A model generated the notes under the pieces. It searched no databases and was not told the DNA's origin. It worked only from the letters and a program-made list of their open reading frames with translations. From Elysia crispata (lineage: Eukaryota > Mollusca > Gastropoda > Plakobranchidae): a stretch of 64,000 nt of DNA. Numbering within the stretch: position 1 is the first letter of the stretch; each line of letters starts with the position of its first letter. The DNA lies in contig JAWDGP010006763.1 of assembly GCA_033675545.1 (NCBI GenBank), positions 253,501-317,500 of the forward strand, given 5' to 3'. The translations under genes and the position numbers were made by a program. Below are positions 11,501-26,165 of the stretch, piece by piece.

Positions 11501-14500
11501 CAAACATGATTTAGGGGTCCCTTCAGGAGCCTTATGTACTGTCCATACTACAAAACACAATGAAAATCAATAGTAAGCAAACCTGATTGAGGTGCCCCTC
11601 CCGGTAGCTTATATGCTGGCAATACAACAAAACATATATAATAAGGATATATAGTAGTCAAATCTGATTATTTTTCTCCTTTGGGTAACGTATGTGCTGC
11701 AAATGCAACATAACATAATAATGATTTATAATAAATAAATCTGATTTAGGTGCCCCTTTGGTGGCTTCTGTGCTGGCAATACGACAAAACATGTATAATA
11801 AGGATAAATAGTAAGCATATCTGATTAGTTTTCTCCTTTGGGTAACTTATGTGCTGGCAATACGACAAAACATGTATAATAAGGATATATAGTAGTCAAA
11901 TCTGATTATTTTTCTCCTTTGGGTGACTTATGTGCTGGCAATACAACATAAAATAAGAAGGATTTATAATAAATAAATCTGATTTAGGTGCCCCTTTGGT
12001 GGCTTATGTGCTGGCAATACGACAAAACATGTATAATAAGGATAAATTGTAAGCATATCTGATTAATTTTCTCTTTTGGGTGACTTATGTGCTGGCAATA
12101 CGACAAAACATGTATAATAAGGATATATAGTAGTGAAATCTGATTAAAATTCTCCTTTGGGTGATTTATGTGCTGGCAACACAACATAACATAATAAGGA
12201 TTTATAATCAATAAATCTGATTTAGGTGCCCCTTTGGTGGCTTATGTGTTGGCAATACGACAAAACATGTATAATAATAATATATAGTAAGCGTATGTAA
12301 TTAATTTTCTCCTTTCGGCAATTTATGTGCTGGCAATACGACAAAACATGTATAATAAGGATATATTATAGTAGTCAAATCTGATTAATTTTCTCCTTTG
12401 GGTAACTTATGTGCTGCAAATGCAACATAACATAATAATGATTTATAATAAATAAATCTGATTTAGGTGCCCCTTTGGTGGCTTATGTGCTGGCAATACG
12501 ACAAAACATGTATAATAAGGATAAATAGTAAGCATATCTGATTAGTTTTCTCCTTTGGGTAACTTATGTGCTGGCAATACGACAAAACATGTATAATAAG
12601 GATATATAGTTGTCAAATCTGATTAATTTTCTCCTGTGGCTGACTTATGTGCTGGCAATACAATATAACATAATAAGGATTTAAAATGAATAAATCTGAT
12701 TTAGGTGCCCCTTTGTTGACTTATGTGCTGGCAATACGACAAAACATTTATAATAAGGATATATAGTAAGCATATCTGATTAAAGTGACCCTTCGGGTAT
12801 CTTATGTGCTGAAACTACAACAAAACGTATATAAGAGGAATATATAGTAAGCGTATCTGATTTAAGTGCCTCTTAGGGTGGCTTATGTTCTGAAAATACA
12901 ACAAAACATACATAATAAGGATATATAGTAAGCAAGCCTAATATAAGTTCCACTTCAGGTGGCTAATGTGGTGACAATACAACGAAACACATATATGAGG
13001 ATATATAGTAGGCAAATCTGATTTAAATGGCCCTCTGAGTGGCTTATGCGCTGGCAATGCAACAAAACATATATAATATGGGTATATTGTAAGCAAACCT
13101 GATTTAAGTGCACCTTCTGGTGGTTTATGTGCTGGCAATGCAACAAAACATACATAATAAGGATATATAGTAAGCAAGCCTAATGTAAGTTCCACTTCAG
13201 GTGGCTAATGTGGTGACAATACAACGAAACACATATATGAGGATATATAGTAGGCAAATCTGATTTAAATGGCCCTCCGAGTGGCTTATGCGCTGGCAAT
13301 GCAACAAAACATATATAATATGGGTATATTGTAAGCAAACCTGATTTAAGTGCACCTTCTGGTGGCTTATGTGCTGGCAATGCAACAAAACATATATAAG
13401 AAGAATATAATCATAGTAAGCAAACCTGATTTAGTGGATTTAGCTGGCGCTTCGGTTGTCGTAGGTTCTGAAACTACAACAAAACATACATTATAAGGAT
13501 ATATAGTAAGCAAACATGATTTAGGTGCCACTTCGTGTGGCTTAAATGGTGATAATACAACGAAACACATATGTCACGATATATAGTAAGCAAATCTGAT
13601 TTAAGTGGCCCTCCGAGTGGCTTATGCACTGGCAATACAACAAAACATATTTAATATGGATATATTGTAAGCAAACCCGATTTAAGTGCACCTTCTCGTG
13701 GTTTATGTGCTGGCAATACAACAAAACATGTATAAGAAGAATATGATCATAGTAAGCAAACCTGATTTAGTTGATTTAGCTGGAGCTTCGGTTGTCGTAG
13801 GTTCTGAAAATACAACAAAACATACATAATAAGGATATATAGTAAGCAAACATGATTTAGGGGTCCCTTCAGGAGCCTTATGTACTGTCCATACTACAAA
13901 ACACAATGAAAATCAATAGTAAGCAAACCTGATTGAGGTGCCCCTCCCGGTAGCTTATATGCTGGCAATACAACAAAACATATATAATAAGGATATATAG
14001 TAGTCAAATCTGATTAATTTTCTCCTTTGGGTAACTTATGTGCTGCAAATGAAATATAACATAATAATGATTTATAATAAATAAATCTGATTTAGGTGCC
14101 TTTTTGGTGGCTTATGTGCTGGCAATACGACAAAACATGTATAATAGGGATAAATAGTAAGCATATCTGATTAGTTTTCTCCTTTGGGTAACTTATGTGC
14201 TGGCAATACGACAAACCATGTATAATAAGGATATATAGTAGTCAAATCTGATTATTTTTCTCCTTTGGGTGACTTATGTGCTGGCAGTACAACATAAAAT
14301 AAGAAGGATTTATAATAAATAAATCTGATTTAGGTGCCCCTTTGGTGGCTTATGTGCTGGCAATACGACAAAACATGTATAATAAGGATAAATTGTAAGC
14401 ATATCTGATTAATTTTCTCTTTTGGGTGACTTATGTGCTGGCAATACGACAAAACATGTATAATAAGGATATATAGTAGTGAAATCTGATTAAAATTCTC

Positions 14501-17500
14501 CTTCGCGTGATTTATGTGCTGGCAACACAACATAACATAAAAAGGATTTATAATCAATAAATCTGATTTAGGTGCCCCTTTGGTGGCTTATGTGTTGGCA
14601 ATACGACAAAACATGTATAATAACAATATATAGTAAGCGTATCTAATTAATTTTCTCCTTTCGGTAATTTATGTGCTGGCAATACGACAAAACATGTATA
14701 ATAAGGATATATTCTAGTAGTCAAATCTGATTAATTTTGTCCTTTGGGTAACTTATGTGCTGCAAATGCAACATAACATAATAATGATTTATAATAAATA
14801 AATCTGATTTATGTGCCCCTTTGGGTAACTTATGTGCTGGCAATACGACAAAACATGTATAATAAGGATATATAGTTGTCAAATCTGATTAATTTTGTCC
14901 TGTGGGTGACTTATGTGCTGGCAATACAACATAACATAATAAATCTGATTTAGGTGCCCCTTTGTTGACTTATGTGCTGGCAATACGACAAAACATTTAT
15001 AATAAGGATATATAGTAAGCATATCTGATTAAAGTGGCCCTTCTGGTATCTTATGTGCTGAAAATACAACAAAACGTATATAAGAAGAATATATAGTAAG
15101 CGTATCTGATTTAAGTGCCTCTTACGGTGGCTTATGTTCTGAAAATACAACAAAACATACATAATAAGGATATATAGTAAGCAAGCCTAATGTAAGTTCC
15201 ACTTCAGGTGGCTAATGTGGTGACAATACAACGAAACACATATATGAGGATATATAGTAGGCAAATCTGATTTAAATGGCCCTCCGAGTGGCTCATGCGC
15301 TGGCAATGCAACAAAACATATATAATATGGGTATATTGTAAGCAAACCTGATTTAAGTGCACCTTCTGGTGGCTTATGTGCTGGCAATGCAACAAAACAT
15401 ATATAAGAAGAATATAATCATAGTAAGCAAACCTGATTTAGTTGATTTAGCTGGCGCTTCGGTTGTCGTAGTTTCTGAAACTACAACAAAACATACATTA
15501 TAAGGATATATAGTAAGCAAACATGATTTAAGTGCCACTTCGTGTGGCTTAAATGGTGATAATACAACGAAACACATATGTCAGGATATATAGTAAGCAA
15601 ATCTGATTTAAGTGGCCCTCCGAGTGGCTTATGCGCTGGCAATACAACAAAACATATTTAATATGGGTATATTGTTAGCAAACCTGATTTAAGTGCACCT
15701 TCTGGTGGCTTATGTGCTGGCAATGCAACAAAACATATATAAGAAGAATATAATCATAGTAAGCAAACCTGATTTAATTGATTTAGCTGGCGCTTCGGTT
15801 GTCGTAGATTCTGAAACTACAACAAAACATGTTGTAGTTGTATTATAAGGATTTATAGTAAGCAAACATGATTTAGGTGCCACTTCGTGTGGCTTAAATG
15901 GTGATAATACAACGAAACACATATGTCAGGATATATAGTAAGCAAATCTGATTGAGGTGCCCCTCCCGGTAGCTTATATGCTGGCAATACAACAAAACAT
16001 ATATAATAAGGATATATAGTAGTCAAATCTGATTAATTTTCTCCTTTGGGTAACTTATGTGCTGCAAATGAAATATAACATAATAATGATTTATAATAAA
16101 TAAATCTGATTTAGGTGCCCCTTTGGTGGCTTATGTGCTGGCAATACGACAAAACATGTATAATAAGAATAAATAGTAAGCATATCTGATTAGTTTTCTC
16201 CTTTGGGTAACTTATGTGCTGGCAATACGACAAAACATGTATAATAAGGATATATAGTAGTCAAATCTGATTATTTTTCTCCTTTGGGTGACTTATGTGT
16301 TGGCAATACAACATAAAATAAGAAGGATTTATAATAAATAAATCTGATTTAGGTGCCCCTTTGGTGGCTTATGTGCTGGCAATACGACAAAACATGTATA
16401 ATAAGGATAAATTGTAAGCATATCTGATTAATTTTCTCTTTTGGGTGACTTATGTGCTGGCAATACGACAAAACATGTATAATAAGGATATATAGTAGTC
16501 AAATCTGATTAATTTTGTCCTGTGGGTGACTTATGTGCTGGCAATACAACATAACATAATAAGGATTTAAAATGAATAAATCTGATTTAGGTGCCCCTTT
16601 GTTGACTTATGTGCTGGCAATACGACAAAACATTTATAATAAGGATATATAGTAAGCATATCTGATTAAAGTGGCCCTATATATATAGTAAGCAAGCCTA
16701 ATGTAAGTTCCACTTCAGGTGGCTAATGTGGTGACAATACAACGAAACACATATATGAGGATATATAGTAAGCAAATCTGATTTAAATGGCCCTCCGAGT
16801 GGCTTATGCGCTGGCAATGCAACAAAACATATATAATATGGGTATATTGTTAGACAACCTGATTTAAGTGCACCTTCTGGTGGCTTATGTGCTGGCAATG
16901 CAACAAAACATGTATAAGAAGAATATGATCATAGTAAGCAAACCTGATTTAGTTGATTTAGCTGGAGCTTCGGTTGTCGTAGGTTCTGAAAATACAACAA
17001 AACATACATAATAAGGATATATAGTAAGCAAACATGATTTAGGGGTCCCTTCGTGTGGCTTAAATGGTGATAATACAACGAAACACATATGTCACGATAT
17101 ATAGTAAGCAAATCTGATTTAAGTGGCCCTCTGAGTGGCTTATGCGCTGGCAATACAACAAAACATATTTAATATGGATATATTGTAAGCAAACCCGATT
17201 TAAGTGCACCTTCTCGTGGTTTATGTGCTGGCAATACAACAAAACATGTATAAGAAGAATATGATCATAGTAAGCAAACCTGATTTAGTTGATTTAGCTG
17301 GAGCTTCGGTTGTCGTAGGTTCTGAAAATACAACAAAACATACATAATAAGGATATATAGTAAGCAAACATGATTTAGGGGTCCCTTCAGGAGCCTTATG
17401 TACTGTCCATACTACAAAACACAATGAAAATCAATAGTAAGCAAACCTGATTGAGGTGCCCCTCCCGGTAGCTTATATGCTGGCAATACAACAAAACATA

Positions 17501-20500
17501 TATAATAAGGATATATAGTAGTCAAATCTGATTAATTTTCTCCTTTGGGTAACTTATGTGCTGCAAATGAAATATAACATAATAATGATTTATAATAAAT
17601 AAATCTGATTTAGGTGCCTTTTTGGTGGCTTATGTGCTGGCAATACGACAAAACATGTATAATAGGGATAAATAGTAAGCATATCTGATTAGTTTTCTCC
17701 TTTGGGTAACTTATGTGCTGGCAATACGACAAACCATGTATAATAAGGATATATATAGTCAAATCTGATTATTTTTCTCCTTTCGGTGACTTATGTGCTG
17801 GCAGTACAACATAAAATAAGAAGGATTTATAATAAATAAATCTGATTTAGGTGCCCCTTTGGTGGCTTATGTGCTGGCAATACGACAAAACATGTATAAT
17901 AAGGATAAATTGTAAGCATATCTGATTAATTTTCTCTTTTGGGTGACTTATGTGCTGGCAATACGACAAAACATGTATAATAAGGATATATAGTAGTGAA
18001 ATCTGATTAAAATTCTCCTTCGCGTGATTTATGTGCTGGCAACACAACATAACATAAAAAGGATTTATAATCAATAAATCTGATTTAGGTGCCCCTTTGG
18101 TGGCTTATGTGTTGGCAATACGACAAAACATGTATAATAACAATATATAGTAAGCGTATCTAATTAATTTTCTCCTTTCGGTAATTTATGTGCTGGCAAT
18201 ACGACAAAACATGTATAATAAGGATATATTCTAGTAGTCAAATCTGATTAATTTTGTCCTTTGGGTAACTTATGTGCTGCAAATGCAACATAACATAATA
18301 ATGATTTATAATAAATAAATCTGATTTATGTGCCCCTTTGGGTAACTTATGTGCTGGCAATACGACAAAACATGTATAATAAGGATATATAGTTGTCAAA
18401 TCTGATTAATTTTCTCCTGTGCCTGACTTATGTGCTGGCAATACAACATAACATAATAAGGATTTAAAATGAATAAATCTGATTTAGGTGCCCCTTTGTT
18501 GACTTATGTGCTGGCAATACGACAAAACATTTATAATAAGGATATATAGTAAGCATATCTGATTAAAGTGGCCCTTCGGGTATCTTATGTGCTGAAACTA
18601 CAACAAAACGTATATAAGAAGAATATATAGTAAGCGTATCTGATTTAAGTGCCTCTTACGGTGGCTTATGTTCTGAAAATACAACAAAACATACATAATA
18701 AGGATATATAGTAAGCAAGCCTAATGTAAGTTCCACTTCAGGTGGCTAATGTGGTGACAATACAACGAAACACATATATGAGGATATATAGTAGGCAAAT
18801 CTGATTTAAATGGCCCTCCGAGTGGCTCATGCGCTGGCAATGCAACAAAACATATATAATATGGGTATATTGTAAGCAAACCTGATTTAAGTGCACCTTC
18901 TGGTGGCTTATGTGCTGGCAATGCAACAAAACATATATAAGAAGAATATAATCATAGTAAGCAAACCTGATTTAGTTGATTTAGCTGGCGCTTCGGTTGT
19001 CGTAGTTTCTGAAACTACAACAAAACATACATTATAAGGATATATAGTAAGCAAACATGATTTAAGTGCCACTTCGTGTGGCTTAAATGGTGATAATACA
19101 ACGAAACACATATGTCAGGATATATAGTAAGCAAATCTGATTTAAGTGGCCCTCCGAGTGGCTTATGCGCTGGCAATACAACAAAACATATTTAATATGG
19201 ATATGTTGTAAGCAAACCCGATTTAATTGCACCTTCTGGTGGCTTATGTGCTGGCAATGCAACAAAACATATATAAGAAGAATATAATCATAGTAAGCAA
19301 ACCTGATTTAGTTGATTTAGCTGGCGCTTCGGCTGTCGTAGATTCTGAAACTACAACAAAACATACATAATAAGGATTTATAGTAAGCAAACATGATTTA
19401 GGTGCCACTTCGTGTGGCTTAAATGGTGATAATACAACGAAACACATATGTCAGGATATATAGTAAGCAAATCTGATTGAGGTGCCCCTCCCGGTAGCTT
19501 ATATGCTGGCAATACAACAAAACATATATAATAAGGATATATAGTAGTCAAATCTGATTAATTTTCTCCTTTGGGTAACTTATGTGCTGCAAATGAAATA
19601 TAACATAATAATGATTTATAATAAATAAATCTGATTTAGGTGCCCCTTTGGTGGCTTATGTGCTGGCAATACGACAAAACATGTATAATAAGGATAAATA
19701 GTAAGCATATCTGATTAGTTTTCTCCTTTGGGTAACTTATGTGCTGGCAATACGACAAAACATGTATAATAAGGATATATAGTAGTCAAATCTGATTATT
19801 TTTCTCCTTTGGGTGACTTATGTGTTGGCAATACAACATAAAATAAGAAGGATTTAAAATAAATAAATCTGATTTAGGTGCCCCTTTGGTGGCTTATGTG
19901 CTGGCAATACGACAAAACATGTATAATAAGGATAAATTGTAAGCATATCTGATTAATTTTCTCTTTTGGGTGACTTATGTGCTGGCAATACGACAAAACA
20001 TGTATAATAAGGATATATAGTAGTCAAATCTGATTAATTTTGTCCTGTGGGTGACTTATGTGCTGGCAATACAACATAACATAATAAGGATTTAAAATGA
20101 ATAAATCTGATTTAGGTGCCCCTTTGTTGACTTATGTGCTGGCAATACGACAAAACATTTATAATAAGGATATATAGTAAGCATATCTGATTAAAGTGGC
20201 CCTATATATATAGTAAGCAAGCCTAATGTAAGTTCCACTTCAGGTGGCTAATGTGGTGACAATACAACGAAACACATATATGAGGATATATAGTAAGCAA
20301 ATCTGATTTAAATGGCCCTCCGAGTGGCTTATGCGCTGGCAATGCAACAAAACTTATATAATATGGGTATATTGTTAGCAAACCTGATTTAAGTGCACCT
20401 TCTGGTGGCTTATGTGCTGGCAATGCAACAAAACATATATAAGAAGAATATAATCATAGTAAGCAAACCTGATTTAGTTGATTTAGCTGGCGCTTCGGTT

Positions 20501-22172
20501 GTCGTAGGTTCTGAAACTATAACAAAACATACATAATAAGGATATATAGTAAGCAAACATGATTTAGGGGTCCCTTCAGGAGCCTTATGTACTGTCCATA
20601 CTACAAAACACAATGAAAATCAATAGTAAGCAAACCTGATTGAGGTGCCCCTCCCAGTAGCTTATATGCTGGCAATACAACAAAACATATATCATAAGGA
20701 TATATAGTAGTCAAATCTGATTAATTTTCTCCTTTGGGTGACTTATGTTCTGGCAATACAGCATAACATAATAAGGATTTATAATAAATAAACGTGGTTT
20801 AGGTGCCCCTTTGGTGGCTTATGTGCTGGCAATACGACAAAACATGTATAATTAGGATATCTAGTAAGCATATCTGATTAAAGTGGCCCTTCGGGTATCG
20901 TATGTGCTGAAAATACAACAAAACGTATAAAAGAAGAATATTTAGTAAGCATATCTGATTTAAGTGCCTCTTACGTTGGCTTATGTCCTGAAAATACAGC
21001 AAAACATACATAATAAGGATATATAGTAAGCAAACATGATGTTAGTGCCCACTTCGGGTGGCTTAAGTGGTGATAATATAACGAAACACATTTATAAGGG
21101 CATATAGTAAGCAAATCTGATTTAAGTGGCTTATGCGCTGGCAATACAACAAAACATATATAATATGGATATATTGTAAGAAAACCTGATTTAAGTGCAC
21201 CTTCTGGTGGCTTATGTGCTGGCAATACAACAAAACATGTATGAGAAGAGTATAATCATAGTAAGCAAATCTGATTTAGCTGATTTAGCTGGCGCTTCGG
21301 TTGTCGTAGATTCTGAAAATACAACAAAACATACATAATAATTATATATAGTAAGCAAACATGATTTTGATGTCCCTTCATGAGGCTTATGTAAGCAAAC
21401 ATGATTTAGATGCCACTTCGGGTGGCTTAAGTGGTGATAATACAACGAAACACATATATAAGGATATATATTAAGCAAACATGATTTAGGTGCCCCTTCA
21501 GGAGCCTTATGTACTGTCCATACTACAAAACATAATGAAAATCAATAGCAAGCAAACCTGATAGATGTGCCCCTCCCAGTAGCTTGTGTGCTGGCAATAC
21601 AACAAAACATATATAATAAGGATATAATAGTAGTCAAATCTGATTAATTTTCTCCTTTGGGTGACTTATGTGCTGGCAAGACGACAAAACATGTATAATA
21701 AGGATATTTAGTAAGCATATCTGATTAAAGTGGCCCTTCGGGTATCTTTTGTGCTGAAAACACAACAAAACGTATAAAAGAAGAATATATAGTACGCATA
21801 TCTGATTTAAGTGCCTCTGACGGTGGCATATGTGCTGAAAATACAACAAAACATACATAATAAGGATATATAGTAAGCAAGCCTGATGTAAGTGCCCACT
21901 TAGGGTGGCTTAAGTGGTGATAATACAACGAAACACATATATAAGGATATATAGTAAGCAAATCTGATTTAAGTGGCCCTCCGAGTGGCTTATGCGCTGG
22001 CAATGCAACAAAACATATATAATATGGATATATTGTAAGCAAACCTGATTTAAGTGCACCCTCTGGTGGCTTATGTGCTGGCAATACAACAAAACATGTA
22101 AAAGAAGAATATTATCATAGTAAGCAAACCTGATTTAGCTGATTTAGCTGGCGCTTCGGTTGTCGTAGGCTT
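8540..22172. repeat. 13.6-kb satellite array, ~84-bp monomers with higher-order repeats
   Basis: Monomers of roughly 80-86 bp run head to tail. Each carries a conserved core like cttatgtgctggcaatac followed by an A-rich block and an ataaggatatatagtaagc-like block. Subtypes (for example the tttctcctttggg type and the gtggccctccgag type) recur in fixed order. One diagnostic block recurs at 13180, 15187, 16698, 18721 and 20223, at steps of 2007, 1511, 2023 and 1502 bp, giving a higher-order unit of 3.52-3.53 kb. Another recurs at 14330 and 17847 (3517 bp) with identical translation. Many minus-strand frames of 60-120 codons exist because the period is often a multiple of three. Different frames are open over the same DNA, so I see no coding constraint. 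The array fills most of the 22-kb receptor intron. Confidence 0.95.
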
Positions 22173-23439
22173 TTTTGTTGTTCCTTGCTCTTCACACCCT
22201 CCCGTCTAAAAACTCGAAAACTATATTTATTTTAATAAATAGCCTATAAAAAATATTGTTATGTAAATGAACATAAATGGCCTCGCTGGGCACAGCCACT
22301 TAAGCCGTGGCAGGCCATTGCAAAGGCTTAGAGATCGATCCTTGGGTTGTCTTTTTTAAACTTAAATCTCTCGACCAAAAAAAAAAATGCCAGTTGCGTG
22401 ATTTTTTTTTATATAACAGAGCAAATTGGTTGTTCTTTAATTTTATCAGGAAGCTCTATTAATTTGTCTTCAAAATTTTCATCTTGACGCCACAAATGGC
22501 TACTTCTATATTTCTCCCTTTGTGTGGTATGAAACTAAACTAGAGCTTCTTCCAGTCATGAAACAGTTTGAATCGTGCAAAAATATTATTTTTTGGCAGA
22601 GATATCGCAGTTTTAGTGAAAGCTGTTTGATCTGTGTGACGCTGCCAGCAAGCGAATTTTCAAAGAGGTATTCTTTTTAATGCAGATTTTTTTAATACCT
22701 GCAGTTTATGAAAAAGAAAACAAACCACATGTTTCAAAAGAATAAAAAATGATCTTTCCAATGATATAACTTTTGTTTGGGTTGACTTATTATAAGACAG
22801 TTTTTAAAAAGTTTTATAGTATGGTAATTTTGACGTCATCAGCGATGCGTTAGCTTTTCTACCGTCGGGAGATAGGGACTTTGTGGTACCTACTTTCAGT
22901 CTGTCCGGTCTACGTTTGGTCGGGCCCTACCTTGTGACCAATCCAGCATGAGTGACCCTTCCTGGCACAGCTCACAAGGGTCATCGAGGCACGCAAGCCT
23001 CCATGCCACGACAAGGAATGGACATCATGGAGGTTGAATTTACTAATTTCGTCTGTCATTCTTTTCTACGCAGATTTACAACAGCCTTGTTTGATTTTTT
23101 TTTTCCGCGTGTATGTTTGAGTGTGTTTGAATTTTATAATATGATTGACAACCTTGCCGATTTTTTAAAATTGGTCTGAGTCCCCATTTCACGGCACTTT
23201 TGAATAATAAAAAAATATTTTTAGCAGGCTATCTTAATATTATTTTTTGGTGTCATTATGTGTGCTTTATTGTTGTGGTCTTTTCTATGGTAGGATAGCT
23301 CGGTTCACTTGTTCATTCATGTTGATTAAATGATAATTTGCATACGAAGTATGGTACAAAACGTATTGGATATGTTGCTTGCTTAAAGTTTCAATTCATG
23401 ACCCAACGAAAGTAAGACCAGATGTAAAGTTGTTGACGA
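22173..23439. other. Spacer between the two satellite arrays
   Basis: Single-copy-looking AT-rich DNA. A GC-richer block at about 22830-23045 (with cggtctacgtttggtcgggc) resembles the tail end of a dispersed retroelement, but I cannot name it. A segment at 22280-22350 has a weak B-box-like motif (gatcgatcct) and could be a degenerate SINE. Confidence 0.35.
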
Positions 23440-23935
23440 AACGCATCTCATATATGTTAGTAAGTGTCAATAGAACTGTTTAAGAAAACAAGTTGTACCA
23501 GTGATTGAAGAAAAGAATGTTTTGAAACTGACATATATATATATATATATATGTAGATGCTGGAACTCAACATATATTATTCACTCAACCTACATATTAA
23601 TGTATAAATATTTTTATTCATTACAAGCATATCTGATCAGACCTTAAACATAACCTACCAGATGGTCATATAAGTGAAGCTATACTTGACTTCACATGGC
23701 GTAAACCATGGCTTTCTAAAAAAATCTGGTGACTTATATGCTGTCTGAACAACTGAAACAACATTATAATTAATACATTGCGGCTATAACTCATTTAAGT
23801 TTCTCTTTGAGCGACTTATCTTTTGCATTAACAAGTAAATACATATTTATCAAAATATGTAACGTTTACAGCTGTCAATGTGCTGATCTGTTTGAGAACA
23901 CTTAAATACATTGATCTGAATATGCATTGGCCAAA
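23440..23935. repeat. Duplicated flank (copy 2)
   Basis: This is the uninterrupted counterpart of 6940-7124 plus 8205-8540, in the same order and orientation. It carries a longer (AT)n run at about 23532-23552 than copy 1. Confidence 0.8.
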
Positions 23936-25060
23936 CCTGATACAGTGGGTGACTTATGAGCTGACGATACAACTAAACAAGCAGAATGGGTAATACATAG
24001 ACCAAATCTCATTAAGGTGTCCTTTCGGTTATCTTATGTGCTGAAAATACAATAAAGTATATATAATAAGGATATATAGTAAGCAAACCTGCTTTAGGTG
24101 CCTATTCGAGTGGCCTATGTGCTGGCAATACAACAAAACATAATAAGGATATATAATAATGAAATCTGATTTAGGTGTCCTTTAGGATGGTTTGTGTGCT
24201 GGCAATACAACGAATCATGTATTATAAAGATATGTAATAAGCATATCTGATTTAAGTGCATCTTCCCGTGGCTTATGTGCTGAAAATACAACAAAACATA
24301 CATAATAAGGATATATAGTAAGCAAACCTGCTTTAGGTGCCTCTTCGAAATGGCCTATGTGCTGGCAATACAACTAAACATAATAAGGATATATAATAAT
24401 CAAATCTGATTAAGATACCTCTTCGGGTGGTTATGTGCTGGCAGTGCAACAATCATGGATAATGAGGATAATTAGTAAGCATATCGGATTTAAGTACCCC
24501 TTCCGGTGGCTTATGTGTTGGCAATACAAAAAAAATATGTAAAAAAGGATATATAGTAAGAAAATCTGATTTAGGTGATCCTTCGAGTAGCTTATATGCT
24601 GGCAATACAAGAAAACATATATAATAAGCATATCTAGTGAGCAAACCTGATTTAAGTGCACCTTCTGGTGACTTATGCGCTGGCAATATAACAAAACGTG
24701 TGTAAGAAGGATATAATTATATTAAGCAAACCTGATTTAGGTGGCTCTTGGGTTGTCTTAAGTACTGAAAATACAACAAGTCATACATAATAACGATATA
24801 TTGTAAGAAAACCTGAATTAGGTTCCATTTCCGGTGGTTTATGTATGCCAATTCAACAAAACATGGACTATAAGGGTACATAGTAGTCAAAGCCGATCAA
24901 AGTTCTCCTTTGGATGACCTATGTGCATTTGAATGTTTAGAATTAGATATCCCTACATGGGGACTTATGGGCTGAAAAAACCGTAAAACACATAGAATAA
25001 AGATATACAGAGACTTAACCTGATTTAGGTGTCAATCGAGTGGCTCAAGTGATGAATAAA
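23936..25060. repeat. Second, smaller and more diverged satellite array
   Basis: About thirteen monomers of the same 80-86 bp family are present with the same core (cttatgtgctggcaatac) but more mismatches, and they decay towards 25060. There is no sign of the 3.52-kb higher-order period. The EGF exon begins about 420 bp further right. Confidence 0.9.
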
Positions 25061-25479
25061 CTACCATAAATTTGTATTTAAAATGAAAAAAAAACAGATA
25101 AAGGTCTTCTGATAACAGCAGATATCAAATAAAAACTAACAATGGCCAGAAGCTATCGTTTTTATGACTTTCTGGGTATTGTACTTCACGTTAGAAATAT
25201 ATATCACATATTTGCTCCATATATGCATGGGAGACCTGAGTAAGTTTTAACGCTTTGTTATTTTATGGATGGCGTCTCAGTTTCACGATGAGTGTATCCG
25301 GTTTGATGATCAATGAGCAGACCCGATCGACTCGACTCTAGTACTCCAACAAAGACAAGCAAACACAATAAATTTTCTCAATTCAAAATTTATGACAAGG
25401 ATATTGCATGTTAACTTGTTTCGCTATAAAGTAAAAACAGCTTTTTTGCCTGGCGTATATTATAGAATACAACATTAAC

Positions 25480-25599
25480 TCCCATAAAAAACGCCCTTGA
25501 CACAATTGCCTTTTACACGGTCACAAACGTGGCTCGGTCCTGCGCAATGAAAACTGCAGTTGTTTCCACAGTTAACGCCATAAGTTCCGCTATTGCAGG
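25480..25599 (-). CDS. EGF-like repeat exon of the MEGF/SREC-like receptor
   Basis: A 120-bp minus-strand exon follows the acceptor ttttgcag. The deduced peptide has the pattern CNSGTYGVNC, then C, HCAG, C, GNC, which is the cysteine and glycine spacing of the EGF-like repeats of MEGF10/11, SREC and related molluscan receptors. The exon is symmetrical (phase 1 in, phase 1 out), as EGF exons in these genes usually are, and its outgoing phase is exactly what the transmembrane exon at 3232-3307 requires. The donor I chose (GGGA|gttaat) is weak, and a TAA follows immediately in the intron. The last part of the EGF fold (GC.PGY.G..C) is missing, so the repeat nearest the membrane appears truncated. 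More EGF exons should lie at higher coordinates, but I could not find them up to 52 kb. Assignment to the same gene as the tail rests on phase, strand and order. Confidence 0.72.
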
Positions 25600-25720
25600 C
25601 TGCAAAATAACGATTATCTTCAAATGCAGTCGCATCCCCCTGTTTTAATGGAATTAGACCTGATTGTATTCTATGACGATTCTCTTATGCTTGTGCGACT
25701 ACAGTTGTTATGATCATTGT

Positions 25721-26165
<445 letters not shown>

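Noticed and set aside
8978-22092. Dozens of minus-strand frames with a 28-residue repeat (CQHISH / PAHKPPEGALK types)
   Set aside because: The satellite period is near 84 bp, so any stop-free frame repeats. Two different frames are open over the same DNA and there is no splice or initiation context, so a repeat protein is not supported.
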